A stretch of DNA of 64,000 bases from HT1-32 sp040219025 (GTDB lineage Bacteria > Pseudomonadota > Alphaproteobacteria > Rhodospirillales > HT1-32), in contig JAVJTE010000031.1 of the NCBI GenBank assembly GCA_040219025.1, positions 60,156 through 124,155 of the forward strand, read 5' to 3'. Of this stretch, positions 16,652 through 24,950 are shown piece by piece. Position 1 is the first letter of the stretch. Each line of letters opens with the position of its first letter. The notes beneath the pieces were generated by a model. The model was not told where the DNA came from. It did no database searches and was given only the letters and a program-made list of their open reading frames with translations. The position numbers were made by a program, and so were the translations under genes.

Positions 16652-17812
16652 TTATCCATTTGCACGGTCACGGGGTTTCGCTTTCTCATCAATCCGGATC
16701 GCAATCTGCCCGTTCCGGCGTCCCATCTTGCCCTTGAACAGTTCAATATCACCGCATCGCAGGGCAACTCTCGAATCCGGTGTGGCATTCAGCATCAGCC
16801 GGTCCCCGACCTTCAGCGCAAGAATATCCTGCAACGACAATGTTTGTTGATCCAAAACTGCGCCAAGATCAATATCGGTTAACCACAATTCCTGCGCCAG
16901 ATGGGTCTCCCAGATCGAATCCCGGCCGAATTTCTCACCCATGAACATCTGCAGCAGCAGCTCGCGCACCGGCTCAAGCGTTGCATAGGGGATCAGCAGT
17001 TCGAGGCGTCCGCCACGGTCTTCCATGTCAATCCGCAACTTGGCACAAATTGCCGCGTTGGACGGTCGCGAGATGGTCGCAAACCGCGGGTTGGTCTCCA
17101 GCCGGTCAAAGCGGAATGCCACCGGGCTGAGGGGATCGAATGCCGCACTGAGGTCGCCCAGCACAACATGAATCATGCGCTCCACCAGATTGCGTTCAAT
17201 CGTCGTATAGGGCCGACCTTCAATCCGCATCGCAGCCGTCCCCCGGCGCCCGCCAAGCAACACGTCGACAATCGAATAGATCAGGGCGGAATCAATCGTC
17301 AGCAGCCCGTAATTGTCCCATTCTTCCGCCTTGAAGACACCCAGCATTGCCGGCAGCGGAATTGAATTGAGGTAATCGCCAAAGCGCAGCGAGAGAATAT
17401 TGTCGAGCGATACTTCGACGTTGTCGGACGTGAAATTCCGCAGCGATGTCGACATCATCCTGACCAGACGGTCAAACACGACCTCCAGCATCGGCAGACG
17501 TTCGTAGGAGACCATGGCGCTGTTGAGAATCGCCTGGATTCCCGACTGCTCGCCCATGTCATCGCCGTCATCGTCAAAGCCCAGCAGACTGTCGATTTCA
17601 TCCTGGTTGAGGACGCGGGTGGTCTCGCCACCACCGCCGCTGTCGTCCTCGCCGTCCATCATGGTTTCCCATTCGGCCGCCAGATCGTCGTCTTCCCCAT
17701 CACCGCCGCCGTCGCCTTCACCGCCATCTGAATCGAGCATGGATTCCCAGTCCTCGGCGACGTCCTCGTCGTCGCCTTCAGGTGGAAAATTCTGTTCGGT
17801 CAGACCACTCAT
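16652..17812 (-). CDS. fliM: Flagellar motor switch protein FliM
   Basis: The 386-residue C-ring protein binds CheY-P and transmits the switch signal to FliG. The CheY-binding peptide LNQDEIDSLLGF is present but begins at about residue 68 rather than near the N-terminus. It is preceded by an acidic, Gly-rich extension with two copies of a W-E-[ST]-M-[LM]-D phrase (about residues 22-27 and 48-53). The middle domain (MLEVVFDRLVRMMSTSLRNF to GLLTIDSALIYSIVDVLLGG) and the C-terminal FliN-like domain (LQDILALKVGDRLML to GDIELFKGKMGRRNG) are complete. Its start overlaps the fliL stop by 4 bases. Confidence 0.96.
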   Translation of the reverse strand: MSGLTEQNFPPEGDDEDVAEDWESMLDSDGGEGDGGGDGEDDDLAAEWETMMDGEDDSGGGGETTRVLNQDEIDSLLGFDDDGDDMGEQSGIQAILNSAMVSYERLPMLEVVFDRLVRMMSTSLRNFTSDNVEVSLDNILSLRFGDYLNSIPLPAMLGVFKAEEWDNYGLLTIDSALIYSIVDVLLGGRRGTAAMRIEGRPYTTIERNLVERMIHVVLGDLSAAFDPLSPVAFRFDRLETNPRFATISRPSNAAICAKLRIDMEDRGGRLELLIPYATLEPVRELLLQMFMGEKFGRDSIWETHLAQELWLTDIDLGAVLDQQTLSLQDILALKVGDRLMLNATPDSRVALRCGDIELFKGKMGRRNGQIAIRIDEKAKPRDRANG

Positions 17813-18354
17813 TGAACCAGCATTTCCTTGAACAGCACATCACGCACACGGGTTGGACGGGTCGCCGCATTCACCCGGATCAGCAGTTCCTCGCGCAGAC
17901 GGTATATACCCTCGGACCCCTGCAGGTCCTCCTGCCGCAGCTCGCGCAAATAGACCGTGAAGTTATCAATGATACGGTCGATCACCTGTTCAATACGGGG
18001 AACATCTGCCTGCGCGTTCAGTTCAAGAGCGACACGGATTTTCAGGAACTCCTTGCGGCGGCCGTCCGAATTCAGATTGACCAGCATTTCCGGCACCTCA
18101 TAGAAAACGCCAATCTCGTTGACGGTTTCCTGCTTCGGCTGTTCCGCGTCGGCGGTTGTCTCGCTGCCGGTAATCATGGCGATGATCGGATCGGCAAGCC
18201 CCATGAAATAGGCACCGGCACCGCCGCCGATCAGCAACAGCAGCGGGACAACGATCAGCAGCAGCTTCTTTTTGCCGCCCTTTTTTCCGTCGCCGTCACC
18301 GGCGCCGGAGTCAATGTCATCACCCATTGGTTCGTCGAGATCGTCGTCCGCCAT
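17809..18354 (-). CDS. fliL: Flagellar basal-body-associated protein FliL
   Basis: A 181-residue inner-membrane protein. An acidic cytoplasmic N-terminus with a Lys-rich patch (GKKGGKKK) leads into one membrane helix (LLLIVVPLLLLIGGGAGAYF). The periplasmic domain carries the FliL features FYEVPEMLVNLNSDGRRKEF, LKIRVALELN and the C-terminal ELLIRVNA. FliL surrounds the stator and supports torque. The family is usually about 160-180 residues, so this is full length. It is the first gene of the minus-strand motor operon, and the 356-base gap before it holds control elements for the divergent flgF operon. Confidence 0.94.
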   Translation of the reverse strand: MADDDLDEPMGDDIDSGAGDGDGKKGGKKKLLLIVVPLLLLIGGGAGAYFMGLADPIIAMITGSETTADAEQPKQETVNEIGVFYEVPEMLVNLNSDGRRKEFLKIRVALELNAQADVPRIEQVIDRIIDNFTVYLRELRQEDLQGSEGIYRLREELLIRVNAATRPTRVRDVLFKEMLVQ

Positions 18355-18517
18355 ATCCGCCTGTCACCGCCTGAGCGGTATCCTTTCGCAACCCGGAAAC
18401 CCGAAGGTTCCACCCTGTATCCTATATCAGTTCATGGATGCGGGGGGAACGCAAACCAGCCAAAACCGATCCTTTATCTTAGGGTTACAGGGTTAAAAAA
18501 GCCTTTCCGACAGCCCC

Positions 18518-18532
18518 GGCAAGGGCGTTGCC
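18518..18532. promoter_or_regulatory. FlbD/ftr-like inverted repeat, site 1
   Basis: An inverted repeat GGCAA-N5-TTGCC lies about 110 bases upstream of the sigma-54 promoter of flgF. It shares its half-site with the repeat at 18543 and with a near-perfect copy upstream of flgI. Enhancer-binding activators of sigma-54, such as FlbD in alphaproteobacterial flagellar cascades, bind at this kind of distance. The link to FlbD is inferred. Confidence 0.5.
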
Positions 18533-18542
18533 AGCGGAAAGC

Positions 18543-18555
18543 GGCAATAATTGCC
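18543..18555. promoter_or_regulatory. FlbD/ftr-like inverted repeat, site 2
   Basis: A perfect inverted repeat GGCAA-TAA-TTGCC, centred about 24 bases from site 1 and about 95 bases upstream of the -24 element of the flgF promoter. The spacing (about two helical turns between sites) suits cooperative binding of an enhancer protein. It lies in the 356-base region between fliL and flgF, so it may also act on the divergent fliL operon. Confidence 0.6.
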
Positions 18556-18642
18556 CTCCGGCTGGGACGATTTCGTCCCCTCACCGTATCCAGCCTTACT
18601 GCGAAAACGCTTAATCCATTGAATAGATTATATTTTTTATGT

Positions 18643-18658
18643 TGGCACGGCATCTGCA
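18643..18658 (+). promoter_or_regulatory. Sigma-54 (-24/-12) promoter for flgF-flgG-flgA-flgH
   Basis: The sequence TGGCACGGCATCTGCA fits the sigma-54 consensus TGGCACG-N4-TTGCA with one mismatch. The GG and GC dinucleotides are 10 bases apart as required. It sits 53 bases before the flgF ATG, downstream of two inverted repeats that can serve as enhancer sites. Class II/III flagellar genes of alphaproteobacteria are often sigma-54 dependent, so the assignment agrees with the genes it precedes. Confidence 0.8.
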
Positions 18659-18710
18659 CATGAGATGGCAGCTAACAACGCCATGCCGCTGATACCGGCC
18701 GGAGACTAAA

Positions 18711-19451
18711 ATGGAAAACCTCACACTCGTTGCATTGTCACGAATGAGCGTTCTGAGAAACCAGATGACGACAATCGCGAACAACGTCGCAAATGCCGAT
18801 ACCGACGGTTTCAAGAGCGAACATGTCATGTTCGATGATTACGTTGTGAAGACACGTGGCGGCGAATCGAGCCTGAAGGCAAAGATCGCTTTTGTGTCCG
18901 ACGTTGCCTCCTACACGGACCTCAGCAAGGGACCGCTGCTCGCGACGGGTAACGATCTCGACGTTTCCATCGCCAAGGAAGGCTACTTCGTTGTCGAAGG
19001 CCGGAACGGCAACCAGTATACCGCCAACGGTCGCTTTTCCCTGAACCCCGACGGTGAACTGATCACCGCCGGTGACCGGCGTGTCCTCAACCAGGACAAT
19101 GAACCGATCCTGATTGATGGTGGCGTCAGCACCATCGACATTTCGCGTGACGGCACGATCTCGGCTGACGGTGCAGAAATCGGCCGGTTGCAGATCGTCC
19201 GGTTCGATAATCCGCAGGAACTGGAGCGGATCGCCAACGGCCTCTACCGGGCACCGGAGCGGATCACGCCGCAGCTGATGGAAAATCCTGACCTTGTTCA
19301 GGGCTCCATCGAGGAATCCAACGTTGAGCCGATCCTGCAGATGACGCAGATGATTGAAGTTCACCGCGCCTATGAAAGCACCAGCCGCCTGATGAGTCAG
19401 GATCACGACCGTCAGCGCAAGGCCATCGACATTCTCACCCGCACCAACTGA
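18711..19451 (+). CDS. flgF: Flagellar basal-body rod protein FlgF
   Basis: The 246-residue proximal-rod subunit is exported by the flagellar type III system and has no signal peptide. The N-terminal rod motif reads ALSRMSVLRNQMTTIANNVA followed by NADTDGFKSEHV. The middle region has the GYFVVEGRNGNQYTANGRFS motif and DGTISADGAEIGRLQIVRF. The C-terminal rod domain ends with MTQMIEVHRAYESTSRLM. It is the first gene after the sigma-54 promoter and lies 38 bases before flgG. Confidence 0.95.
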   Translation: MENLTLVALSRMSVLRNQMTTIANNVANADTDGFKSEHVMFDDYVVKTRGGESSLKAKIAFVSDVASYTDLSKGPLLATGNDLDVSIAKEGYFVVEGRNGNQYTANGRFSLNPDGELITAGDRRVLNQDNEPILIDGGVSTIDISRDGTISADGAEIGRLQIVRFDNPQELERIANGLYRAPERITPQLMENPDLVQGSIEESNVEPILQMTQMIEVHRAYESTSRLMSQDHDRQRKAIDILTRTN

Positions 19452-19489
19452 TCCGTCGATCAGCTGAACGATTAGAAAAGGATAACGAC

Positions 19490-20275
19490 ATGAGATCATT
19501 AAGCATCGGCGCGACGGGAATGCTGGCACAGCAGACGAACGTCGAAATCATCTCGAACAACATCGCGAACATGAACACCACCGCCTATACCCGGCGGCGG
19601 ACCGAATTTCATGACCTGCTGTATCAGGACCTGCGCCGCGCCGGCTCCACCAGTTCGGACAATGGCGATGTCGTGCCATCCGGCATTCAGCTGGGTCTTG
19701 GCGTGCGTACCGCTGCGGTCTATCGCATCACCACCCAGGGCAATATCCTGCAGACCCAGAACACCTTCGATCTGGCGATTCAGGGCAAGGGTTACTTTGC
19801 CGTCGACCTGCCCTCCGGCCAGACCGGCTACACACGTGACGGATCGTTCCAGCTGAATGCGGACGGCCAGATGGTCACCCATGACGGCAACACGGTTCAG
19901 CCGGGGATCACCATCCCGCAGAACGCCATCAACATCACCATCAACGATTCCGGCGAGGTGCTGGTCACCCTTGACGGCACAGTGGCACCGCAGAACGTCG
20001 GCCAGATCCAGCTCTCGCGGTTCCAGAATGAAGCCGGCCTGAGCGCCATCGGGGACAACCTGTTTGTCGAAACCGATGCCTCCGGCAATGCAACAACGGC
20101 AAACCCGAATTCAACCGGGTTTGGCAGTCTGCTGCAGGGTTATCTGGAAACCTCGAACGTCAACGTGGTTGAGGAAATCACCAACCTGATTACGGCACAG
20201 CGCGCCTATGAAATGAACTCGAAGGTAATTGAGACCTCCGATCAGATGATGGCGACAGTGACGAACATCCGATAG
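19490..20275 (+). CDS. flgG: Flagellar basal-body distal rod protein FlgG
   Basis: The 261-residue distal-rod subunit matches the normal family length (about 260). It begins MRSLSIGATGMLAQQTNVEI with NNIANMNTTAYTRRR, carries the GKGYFAVDLPSGQTGYTRDG motif, and ends with NVVEEITNLITAQRAYEMNS followed by the terminal helix. These regions pack the rod subunits together. It follows flgF and precedes flgA in the same unit, the standard alphaproteobacterial order. Confidence 0.97.
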   Translation: MRSLSIGATGMLAQQTNVEIISNNIANMNTTAYTRRRTEFHDLLYQDLRRAGSTSSDNGDVVPSGIQLGLGVRTAAVYRITTQGNILQTQNTFDLAIQGKGYFAVDLPSGQTGYTRDGSFQLNADGQMVTHDGNTVQPGITIPQNAINITINDSGEVLVTLDGTVAPQNVGQIQLSRFQNEAGLSAIGDNLFVETDASGNATTANPNSTGFGSLLQGYLETSNVNVVEEITNLITAQRAYEMNSKVIETSDQMMATVTNIR

Positions 20276-20302
20276 TCGCAACCTTCTACAAGGAGAGACA
20301 AG

Positions 20303-21274
20303 ATGAAGAAAATCATCCTGACACTGGCGATCATTCTGGCAGCCCATTTCGTGGCAGCCCCTGCCGTCGCCGAAATCGACGGAACGCCGATGCCGACATT
20401 GCGCGGTCATTCCGAGGTCGACGACAATTACATCCGGCTTGGCGATCTGTTCGCCAACCTCCCCGAAAATCAGCGCGACATCTCCGTCGCCTATGCGCCG
20501 AAACCCGGCCGCAAGGCAGTGTTTGATGCGCTCTGGCTCTACCGGGTTGCCCGGCATCACCGCCTGAAATGGCGCCCCATGAGCCGTCTTGATCAGGCGA
20601 TCATCAGCCGCCCCAGCCAGATCATCGGCCAGTCCGATATCGAGCAGGCAATTTCTGCAGCCCTGACTGACCGCGGAGCACCCGACCGTTTTCAGATCGA
20701 GTTCACATCGCGCAATCTCACCCTGCATATCCCGCAGGAAGCAACAAACGCGATCCGGATCGAAGACCTTCAGTATCAGCCGGGTGACGACAGGTTTACT
20801 GCCATCCTTGGTACATCCAGCGATATGGCCAGCGGCACCCGCACCCGGGTTTCCGGGCGCATCCATACGGTCGTCGATGTCCCCGTGCTCAACCGCCGCA
20901 TGGAAAGCGGTGACGTGATTTCGGAGAATGACATTGACTGGCTGGTATTGCGGCAGGACCGGATCGAGCGCAACACCATCGTCGATCAGGAGCAACTGGT
21001 CGGCATGTCACCCCGCCGTGCCCTGCAGTCCGGCGTTGTCGTGCGCGCCGGTGCCGTTCGCCGCCCGGTCATCGTCGAGAAAAACTCACTGGTCAACATG
21101 TACCTGATCCGTGGTGCCCTGAAGCTGACCGCCCAGGGCCGTGCGCTGGAAGCCGGCAGTGAAGGTGACGTGATCCGTATCCAGAACACGACCTCGAAAA
21201 CAACCATCGAGGCAACCGTGACCTCACCGGGGACAGTTACCGTCGCCGGCATCGGCGGTCGCCTGACAAATTGA
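20303..21274 (+). CDS. flgA: Flagella basal-body P-ring formation protein FlgA
   Basis: A 323-residue periplasmic chaperone for P-ring assembly. It has a clear signal peptide (KKIILTLAIILAAHFVAAPA, cleavage near AVAE) and a C-terminal SAF-like domain with VPVLNRRMESGDVISENDI, the RRALQSGVVVRAGAVRRPVI segment and the terminal GDVIRIQNTTSKTTIEATV. It is longer than E. coli FlgA (about 220), with an extra N-terminal domain as in other alphaproteobacteria. A good Shine-Dalgarno (AAGGAGAG) precedes the ATG, and it lies 27 bases after flgG. Confidence 0.93.
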   Translation: MKKIILTLAIILAAHFVAAPAVAEIDGTPMPTLRGHSEVDDNYIRLGDLFANLPENQRDISVAYAPKPGRKAVFDALWLYRVARHHRLKWRPMSRLDQAIISRPSQIIGQSDIEQAISAALTDRGAPDRFQIEFTSRNLTLHIPQEATNAIRIEDLQYQPGDDRFTAILGTSSDMASGTRTRVSGRIHTVVDVPVLNRRMESGDVISENDIDWLVLRQDRIERNTIVDQEQLVGMSPRRALQSGVVVRAGAVRRPVIVEKNSLVNMYLIRGALKLTAQGRALEAGSEGDVIRIQNTTSKTTIEATVTSPGTVTVAGIGGRLTN

Positions 21275-21302
21275 ACGATAACCCCGTTCAGGAGAGCTTG
21301 AA

Positions 21303-22064
21303 ATGACATCCCCTACCCTTGCACAGACAGCACGGATCGCCGGCCTGACCGCGCTGATGCTGTCGACCGCGGCCTGCAACACGCTGAGCCGTTTGTCGGA
21401 AGTCGGCTCCCAGCCCTCGCTGGCAGAGATTGAAAACCCGACACAGCAGGCGAACTACAAACCGGTCAGCCTGCCAATGCCGCAGCCCGAAGTCGCCCGG
21501 CATAATTCCAATTCGCTCTGGCGACCGGGTGCGCGGGCCTTCTTCAAGGATCAACGGGCGGCAAAAGTCGGCGATATCCTGACGGTGACCGTCTCGATCG
21601 CCGACAGCGTCACCACCCAGAACAAGACCGAACTGAACCGTACCGCAGGCGAAAATGCCGGTCTCGACCAGTTCCTCGGATACCAGAATGCGCTGGGCAG
21701 AATTCTGCCGGAATCGATCAACCCGGCGACAGCCATCGACTTCGACTCGCAACATGTCTCGAACGGTGAAGGCAAGATCACCCGCAATGAAACCGTCAGC
21801 GTACAGCTTGCCGCGATCGTGACCCAGGTGCTGCCGAACGGCAATCTGGTGGTTCACGGACGCCAGGAAGTCGGCCTGAACTATGACGTCCGGGAAATCA
21901 TTGTCGATGGTGTGATACGCCCGGAAGACATCACGGCATCGAACCAGATCAGCCATGACAAGATTGCCGAAGCCCGCATCCGATACGGCGGCCGGGGCCA
22001 GATCATGGACCTCCAGTCACCACGCTGGGGCCAGCAGATCTACGACATCATCTTCCCGTTCTGA
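21303..22064 (+). CDS. flgH: Flagellar L-ring protein FlgH
   Basis: A 253-residue outer-membrane lipoprotein forming the L-ring. The N-terminal lipobox ends STAAC, with the lipidated Cys at about residue 25. Family motifs follow: SLWRPGARAFFKDQRAAKVG, DILTVTVSIADSVTTQNKTE, the VLPNGNLVVHGRQEVGLNYD block, and the C-terminal GVIRPEDITASNQISHDKIA. It is the last gene of the flgF-flgG-flgA-flgH unit, and a strong hairpin terminator begins 19 bases after its stop. Confidence 0.96.
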   Translation: MTSPTLAQTARIAGLTALMLSTAACNTLSRLSEVGSQPSLAEIENPTQQANYKPVSLPMPQPEVARHNSNSLWRPGARAFFKDQRAAKVGDILTVTVSIADSVTTQNKTELNRTAGENAGLDQFLGYQNALGRILPESINPATAIDFDSQHVSNGEGKITRNETVSVQLAAIVTQVLPNGNLVVHGRQEVGLNYDVREIIVDGVIRPEDITASNQISHDKIAEARIRYGGRGQIMDLQSPRWGQQIYDIIFPF

Positions 22065-22082
22065 TCGACAGGGAAACAAAGA

Positions 22083-22116
22083 AAAAAGCCCGCAGCATCA
22101 TCGCTGCGGGCTTTTT
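22083..22116. terminator. Bidirectional intrinsic terminator between flgH and dksA
   Basis: A perfect 10-base-pair GC-rich hairpin (AGCCCGCAGC, loop ATCATC, GCTGCGGGCT) is flanked by a run of A on the left and a run of T on the right. It can end transcription of flgH on the plus strand and of dksA on the minus strand. Confidence 0.93.
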
Positions 22117-22163
22117 GCTGTCCGAAGACAAATTATCGAACCATGTGCGGCGGATCGCGATCC

Positions 22164-22589
22164 TTAATCGTCGCGGTGCGTCCGCTCCATACGTTCATGG
22201 CGCTCCTGAGCTTCCAGGCTCATCGTCGCAATGGGACGTGCTTCCAGCCGTTTGAGGCTGATCGGCTCGCCGGTTTCCTCACAATAGCCGTAGCTGCCGT
22301 CATGCACCCGCTTGAGAGCCGCATCGATCTTTGCGATCAGCTTGCGGGCCCGGTCGCGGGTTCGCAATTCCAGCGCCCGGTCTGCTTCGGCGGAAGCCCG
22401 GTCCGCGATGTCCGGCTTCTGAAGATCACCTTCCTGCAGACTGGCAAGGGTCTCGTTGGATTCAGCCAGAAGATCAGAGCGCCAGCGCAGCAGCTTCTCC
22501 TTGAAGAAGCGGCGCTGGCGCGGATTCATGAATTCTTCGTCTTCCGACGGTTGATAATCAGGGGGTAAAGGGAGGTCCATGAGCTCCAT
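22164..22589 (-). CDS. dksA: RNA polymerase-binding transcription factor DksA
   Basis: The 141-residue protein matches alphaproteobacterial DksA. It has the N-terminal SEDEEFMNPRQRRFF, the coiled coil, and the C-terminal block GYCEETGEPISLKRLEARPI with the ending MSLEAQERHERMER. Only one of the four zinc-type cysteines of E. coli DksA remains, as is usual in this class. It binds the secondary channel of RNA polymerase and works with ppGpp. I chose the ATG at 22589; an in-frame ATG 13 codons earlier is also possible. It shares a terminator with flgH and is downstream of fliX on the same strand. Confidence 0.93.
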   Translation of the reverse strand: MELMDLPLPPDYQPSEDEEFMNPRQRRFFKEKLLRWRSDLLAESNETLASLQEGDLQKPDIADRASAEADRALELRTRDRARKLIAKIDAALKRVHDGSYGYCEETGEPISLKRLEARPIATMSLEAQERHERMERTHRDD

Positions 22590-22772
22590 GTTCACTTTGT
22601 TCCTAACGCGGGTTAAGTCCAGAAACATCGCTTTTCTTGATTATTGGCGGCGGAATATAGAGACGCCCTTGACCGCCTGCAAGCGCCGATCCGCCACGTG
22701 ACGTAACGAGTTCGGGAGCGGCGTAAATGATTGTTTTAACTGATTTTTGGATTGCCGGCGTGATCCGGGCAA

Positions 22773-23207
22773 CTATCTGCGCTGCAGCTTTGCCAGTTCG
22801 ACTTCGGTCCTGAGCTCGATCTGGGCAATCAGATCCTCCAGTTCGGCGTCATCGCTTTGTCCCTTGCGGGACCGCAATGCCTGGGCCAGCCGGCCCAGTT
22901 TTTCCATCGGAATTGATCCGGTGAGCAGACCAAGTCTGATTTCGTCCAGTCCGTCCAGCAGGGCACTGCCATGCGTCAGCGCACGACGGCGTGCCGGCCG
23001 ATCCTCGGCATCCGGAGCCTCCTGCAATGCCAGCAGTCCCCCGACGGAGTCGACCGACGCCATGCTTTCTGTCTCCGGGGTATCATCTGCCGAAGACAGC
23101 GACGTCAGCGCCTCGGCAAAAGCACTGCCGGACTTGCCTTGTTTCTTCGCGGTTCGCGCGGGCCCGCCTACGCGGCCCGGCCCGCCAACCTTGATGCCAT
23201 CAGACAT
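22773..23207 (-). CDS. fliX: Flagellar assembly regulator FliX
   Basis: A 144-residue protein with a Gly/Lys-rich start (IKVGGPGRVGGPARTAKK), a low-complexity middle, and the conserved C-terminal region that begins RRRALTHGSALLDGLDEIRL and contains GLLTGSIPMEKLGRLAQAL. In Caulobacter, FliX links basal-body assembly to the sigma-54 activator FlbD. Its presence beside FlbD-like operator repeats supports that regulatory circuit here. It is divergent from flgI; the 268-base gap between them holds the flgI control region. Confidence 0.9.
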   Translation of the reverse strand: MSDGIKVGGPGRVGGPARTAKKQGKSGSAFAEALTSLSSADDTPETESMASVDSVGGLLALQEAPDAEDRPARRRALTHGSALLDGLDEIRLGLLTGSIPMEKLGRLAQALRSRKGQSDDAELEDLIAQIELRTEVELAKLQRR

Positions 23208-23299
23208 TTGCCGCTCCTTCGCCTGGATTCAGACTTACAAGTTACAACGACAGACGATCACACAACACTTAAATCCCTGTGAACATGTCCGGGAGCCAG

Positions 23300-23316
23300 G
23301 CGGCAAAAATTGCCGC
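23300..23316. promoter_or_regulatory. FlbD/ftr-like inverted repeat upstream of flgI
   Basis: A perfect inverted repeat GCGGCAA-AAA-TTGCCGC lies about 106 bases upstream of the flgI sigma-54 promoter, close to the fliX start. It has the same core (GGCAA-N3-TTGCC) as the site at 18543 upstream of flgF. Its position between fliX and flgI would let one activator control both directions. Confidence 0.65.
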
Positions 23317-23421
23317 AGACCGGAAACAGCTACCCCTGACAAGGGTCACTGACGGCTTTTTCAAGATGTTTGAATTTAGAATATTTCATTTATTTCAAAT
23401 ACTTAATAGATCGACAATTTA

Positions 23422-23437
23422 TGGCACGGCTTTCGCA
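23422..23437 (+). promoter_or_regulatory. Sigma-54 (-24/-12) promoter for flgI operon
   Basis: TGGCACGGCTTTCGCA matches the sigma-54 consensus with one mismatch in the -12 block and correct GG/GC spacing. It lies 39 bases before the flgI start and is preceded by an AT-rich stretch and a distal inverted repeat, the usual sigma-54 arrangement. Confidence 0.8.
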
Positions 23438-23475
23438 TTAACAGTTGCGGGCGAGAGACGTCCGGATTGAGAGAG

Positions 23476-24636
23476 ATGGGCAAGAAGATGCTGAAGTCGT
23501 TCAAACAGTTCCTCCATGCAAAGCCAGTGATGCTGATGGCTCTGTGCCTCGCCATGACGGCGATGTCGGTGACACCGGCAGATGCCAATTCGCGGATCAA
23601 GGATATCGCCGAGTTTGAAGGCGTCCGGGACAACATGCTGGTCGGTTACGGTATCGTGGTCGGCCTGAACGGAACCGGCGATACACTTTCCTCGGAAATC
23701 TACACCCGGCAGAGCCTCATCGGCATGCTGGAACGCCTTGGCGTCAATGTCCGTGACTCTGCCTCCAGCCTCTCCTCACAGAATATTGCCGCGGTCATGG
23801 TCACCGCCTCCCTGCCCGCCTTCGCCCGCCAGGGCGCCCGGATGGATGTGACGGTCAGTGCCCTCGGCACCGCCTCCAGTCTGCTCGGCGGCACCCTGCT
23901 GGTGACGCCGCTGATCGGTGCGGATGGCGAGGTCTATGCCGTCTCGCAGGGTCAGGTCGCAACCGGTGGCTTTACTGCGGCGGGTGCTGCGGAAACCATC
24001 ACCAAGGGTGTGCCAACCTCTGCCCGTATCGCCAATGGTGCGATCATCGAACGCGAAATCGGCTTTGAACTGGAAAGCCTTCAGAGCATCCGGATCAGCC
24101 TGCGCAATCCCGACTTCACCACCGCCCGGCGCATGTCGGATGCGGTAAACGCCTATCTCGGAACCGCCGCTTCACGCCCGACCGATCCGGGCACCGTGTT
24201 TCTCAGCATTCCCTCGAACTACGAGAATAATGTGGTTGGACTGCTGACCGATATCGAACAGCTGCGCGTCCAGCCGGACCAGCTGGCCCGGGTCATCATC
24301 GACGAGCAGTCCGGGGTCATAGTAATGGGCGAGAATGTCCGGGTCAGCCGGGTCGCAATTGCGCAGGGCAACCTGACCATCCGGGTGACCGAAACCGCGC
24401 AGGTATCGCAGCCCGAGCCGTTTTCTGCCACCGGTACCACAGAGACCGTCAATCGCAGCGCCGTGGAGGTTGATGAGGGTCAGGACCGCAAACTCACGGT
24501 CGTTGATCCGGGTGTCAGCCTGCAGGATCTTGTCGACGGACTGAACACTCTTGGTGTCGGCCCCCGCGATATGATCACCATTCTTCAGGCCATCAAGGCA
24601 GCGGGCTCGCTGCAGGCCGAAATCGAGGTGATGTGA
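23476..24636 (+). CDS. flgI: Flagellar P-ring protein FlgI
   Basis: The 386-residue P-ring subunit has an N-terminal signal peptide (AKPVMLMALCLAMTAMSVTP, cleavage near ADANS) and the family motif RIKDIAEFEGVRDNMLVGYG followed by VGLNGTGDTL. Further conserved blocks are VSALGTASSLLGGTLLVTPL and, near the end, GVSLQDLVDGLNTLGVGPRD with ILQAIKAAGSLQAEIEVM. I start it at the first ATG (23476); an ATG four codons later is equally plausible and leaves the signal peptide intact. Its stop overlaps the start of the rod-binding gene (TGATG). Confidence 0.96.
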   Translation: MGKKMLKSFKQFLHAKPVMLMALCLAMTAMSVTPADANSRIKDIAEFEGVRDNMLVGYGIVVGLNGTGDTLSSEIYTRQSLIGMLERLGVNVRDSASSLSSQNIAAVMVTASLPAFARQGARMDVTVSALGTASSLLGGTLLVTPLIGADGEVYAVSQGQVATGGFTAAGAAETITKGVPTSARIANGAIIEREIGFELESLQSIRISLRNPDFTTARRMSDAVNAYLGTAASRPTDPGTVFLSIPSNYENNVVGLLTDIEQLRVQPDQLARVIIDEQSGVIVMGENVRVSRVAIAQGNLTIRVTETAQVSQPEPFSATGTTETVNRSAVEVDEGQDRKLTVVDPGVSLQDLVDGLNTLGVGPRDMITILQAIKAAGSLQAEIEVM

Positions 24637-24950
24637 TGTACGGCGAAAGTGCAATTTCACAGGCCGGCATGAGCCTCGCCTATCAGCAGCCGAAGGTCGC
24701 TGCCGGAAACGGCCGGGCCGGGGCAACATGGGAAGCGGCGAAGGATTTCGAGGCGGTTTTCATCTCCAGCATGATCCAGCCGATGTTCGACAGCCTGGAA
24801 ACCGACGGTATGTTCGGCGGTGGTCAGGGCGAGAAGGTTTTCCGCTCGATGATGGTTCAGGAATACGGTCGCAAGATGGTCGATGCCGGCGGTATCGGCC
24901 TGGCCGATAAAGTCTACGAGGTCATGCTCAAGGCTCAGGAGGGCGCGTGA
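24636..24950 (+). CDS. flgJ: FlgJ-like rod-binding protein (no muramidase domain)
   Basis: The 104-residue product matches the N-terminal rod-binding domain of FlgJ (AAKDFEAVFISSMIQPMFDS followed by GQGEKVFRSMMVQEYGRKM). It lacks the C-terminal peptidoglycan hydrolase domain of enteric FlgJ, as in many alphaproteobacteria, so another enzyme must open the cell wall for the rod. It is coupled to flgI by a TGATG overlap and to the next gene in the same way. Confidence 0.88.
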   Translation: MYGESAISQAGMSLAYQQPKVAAGNGRAGATWEAAKDFEAVFISSMIQPMFDSLETDGMFGGGQGEKVFRSMMVQEYGRKMVDAGGIGLADKVYEVMLKAQEGA

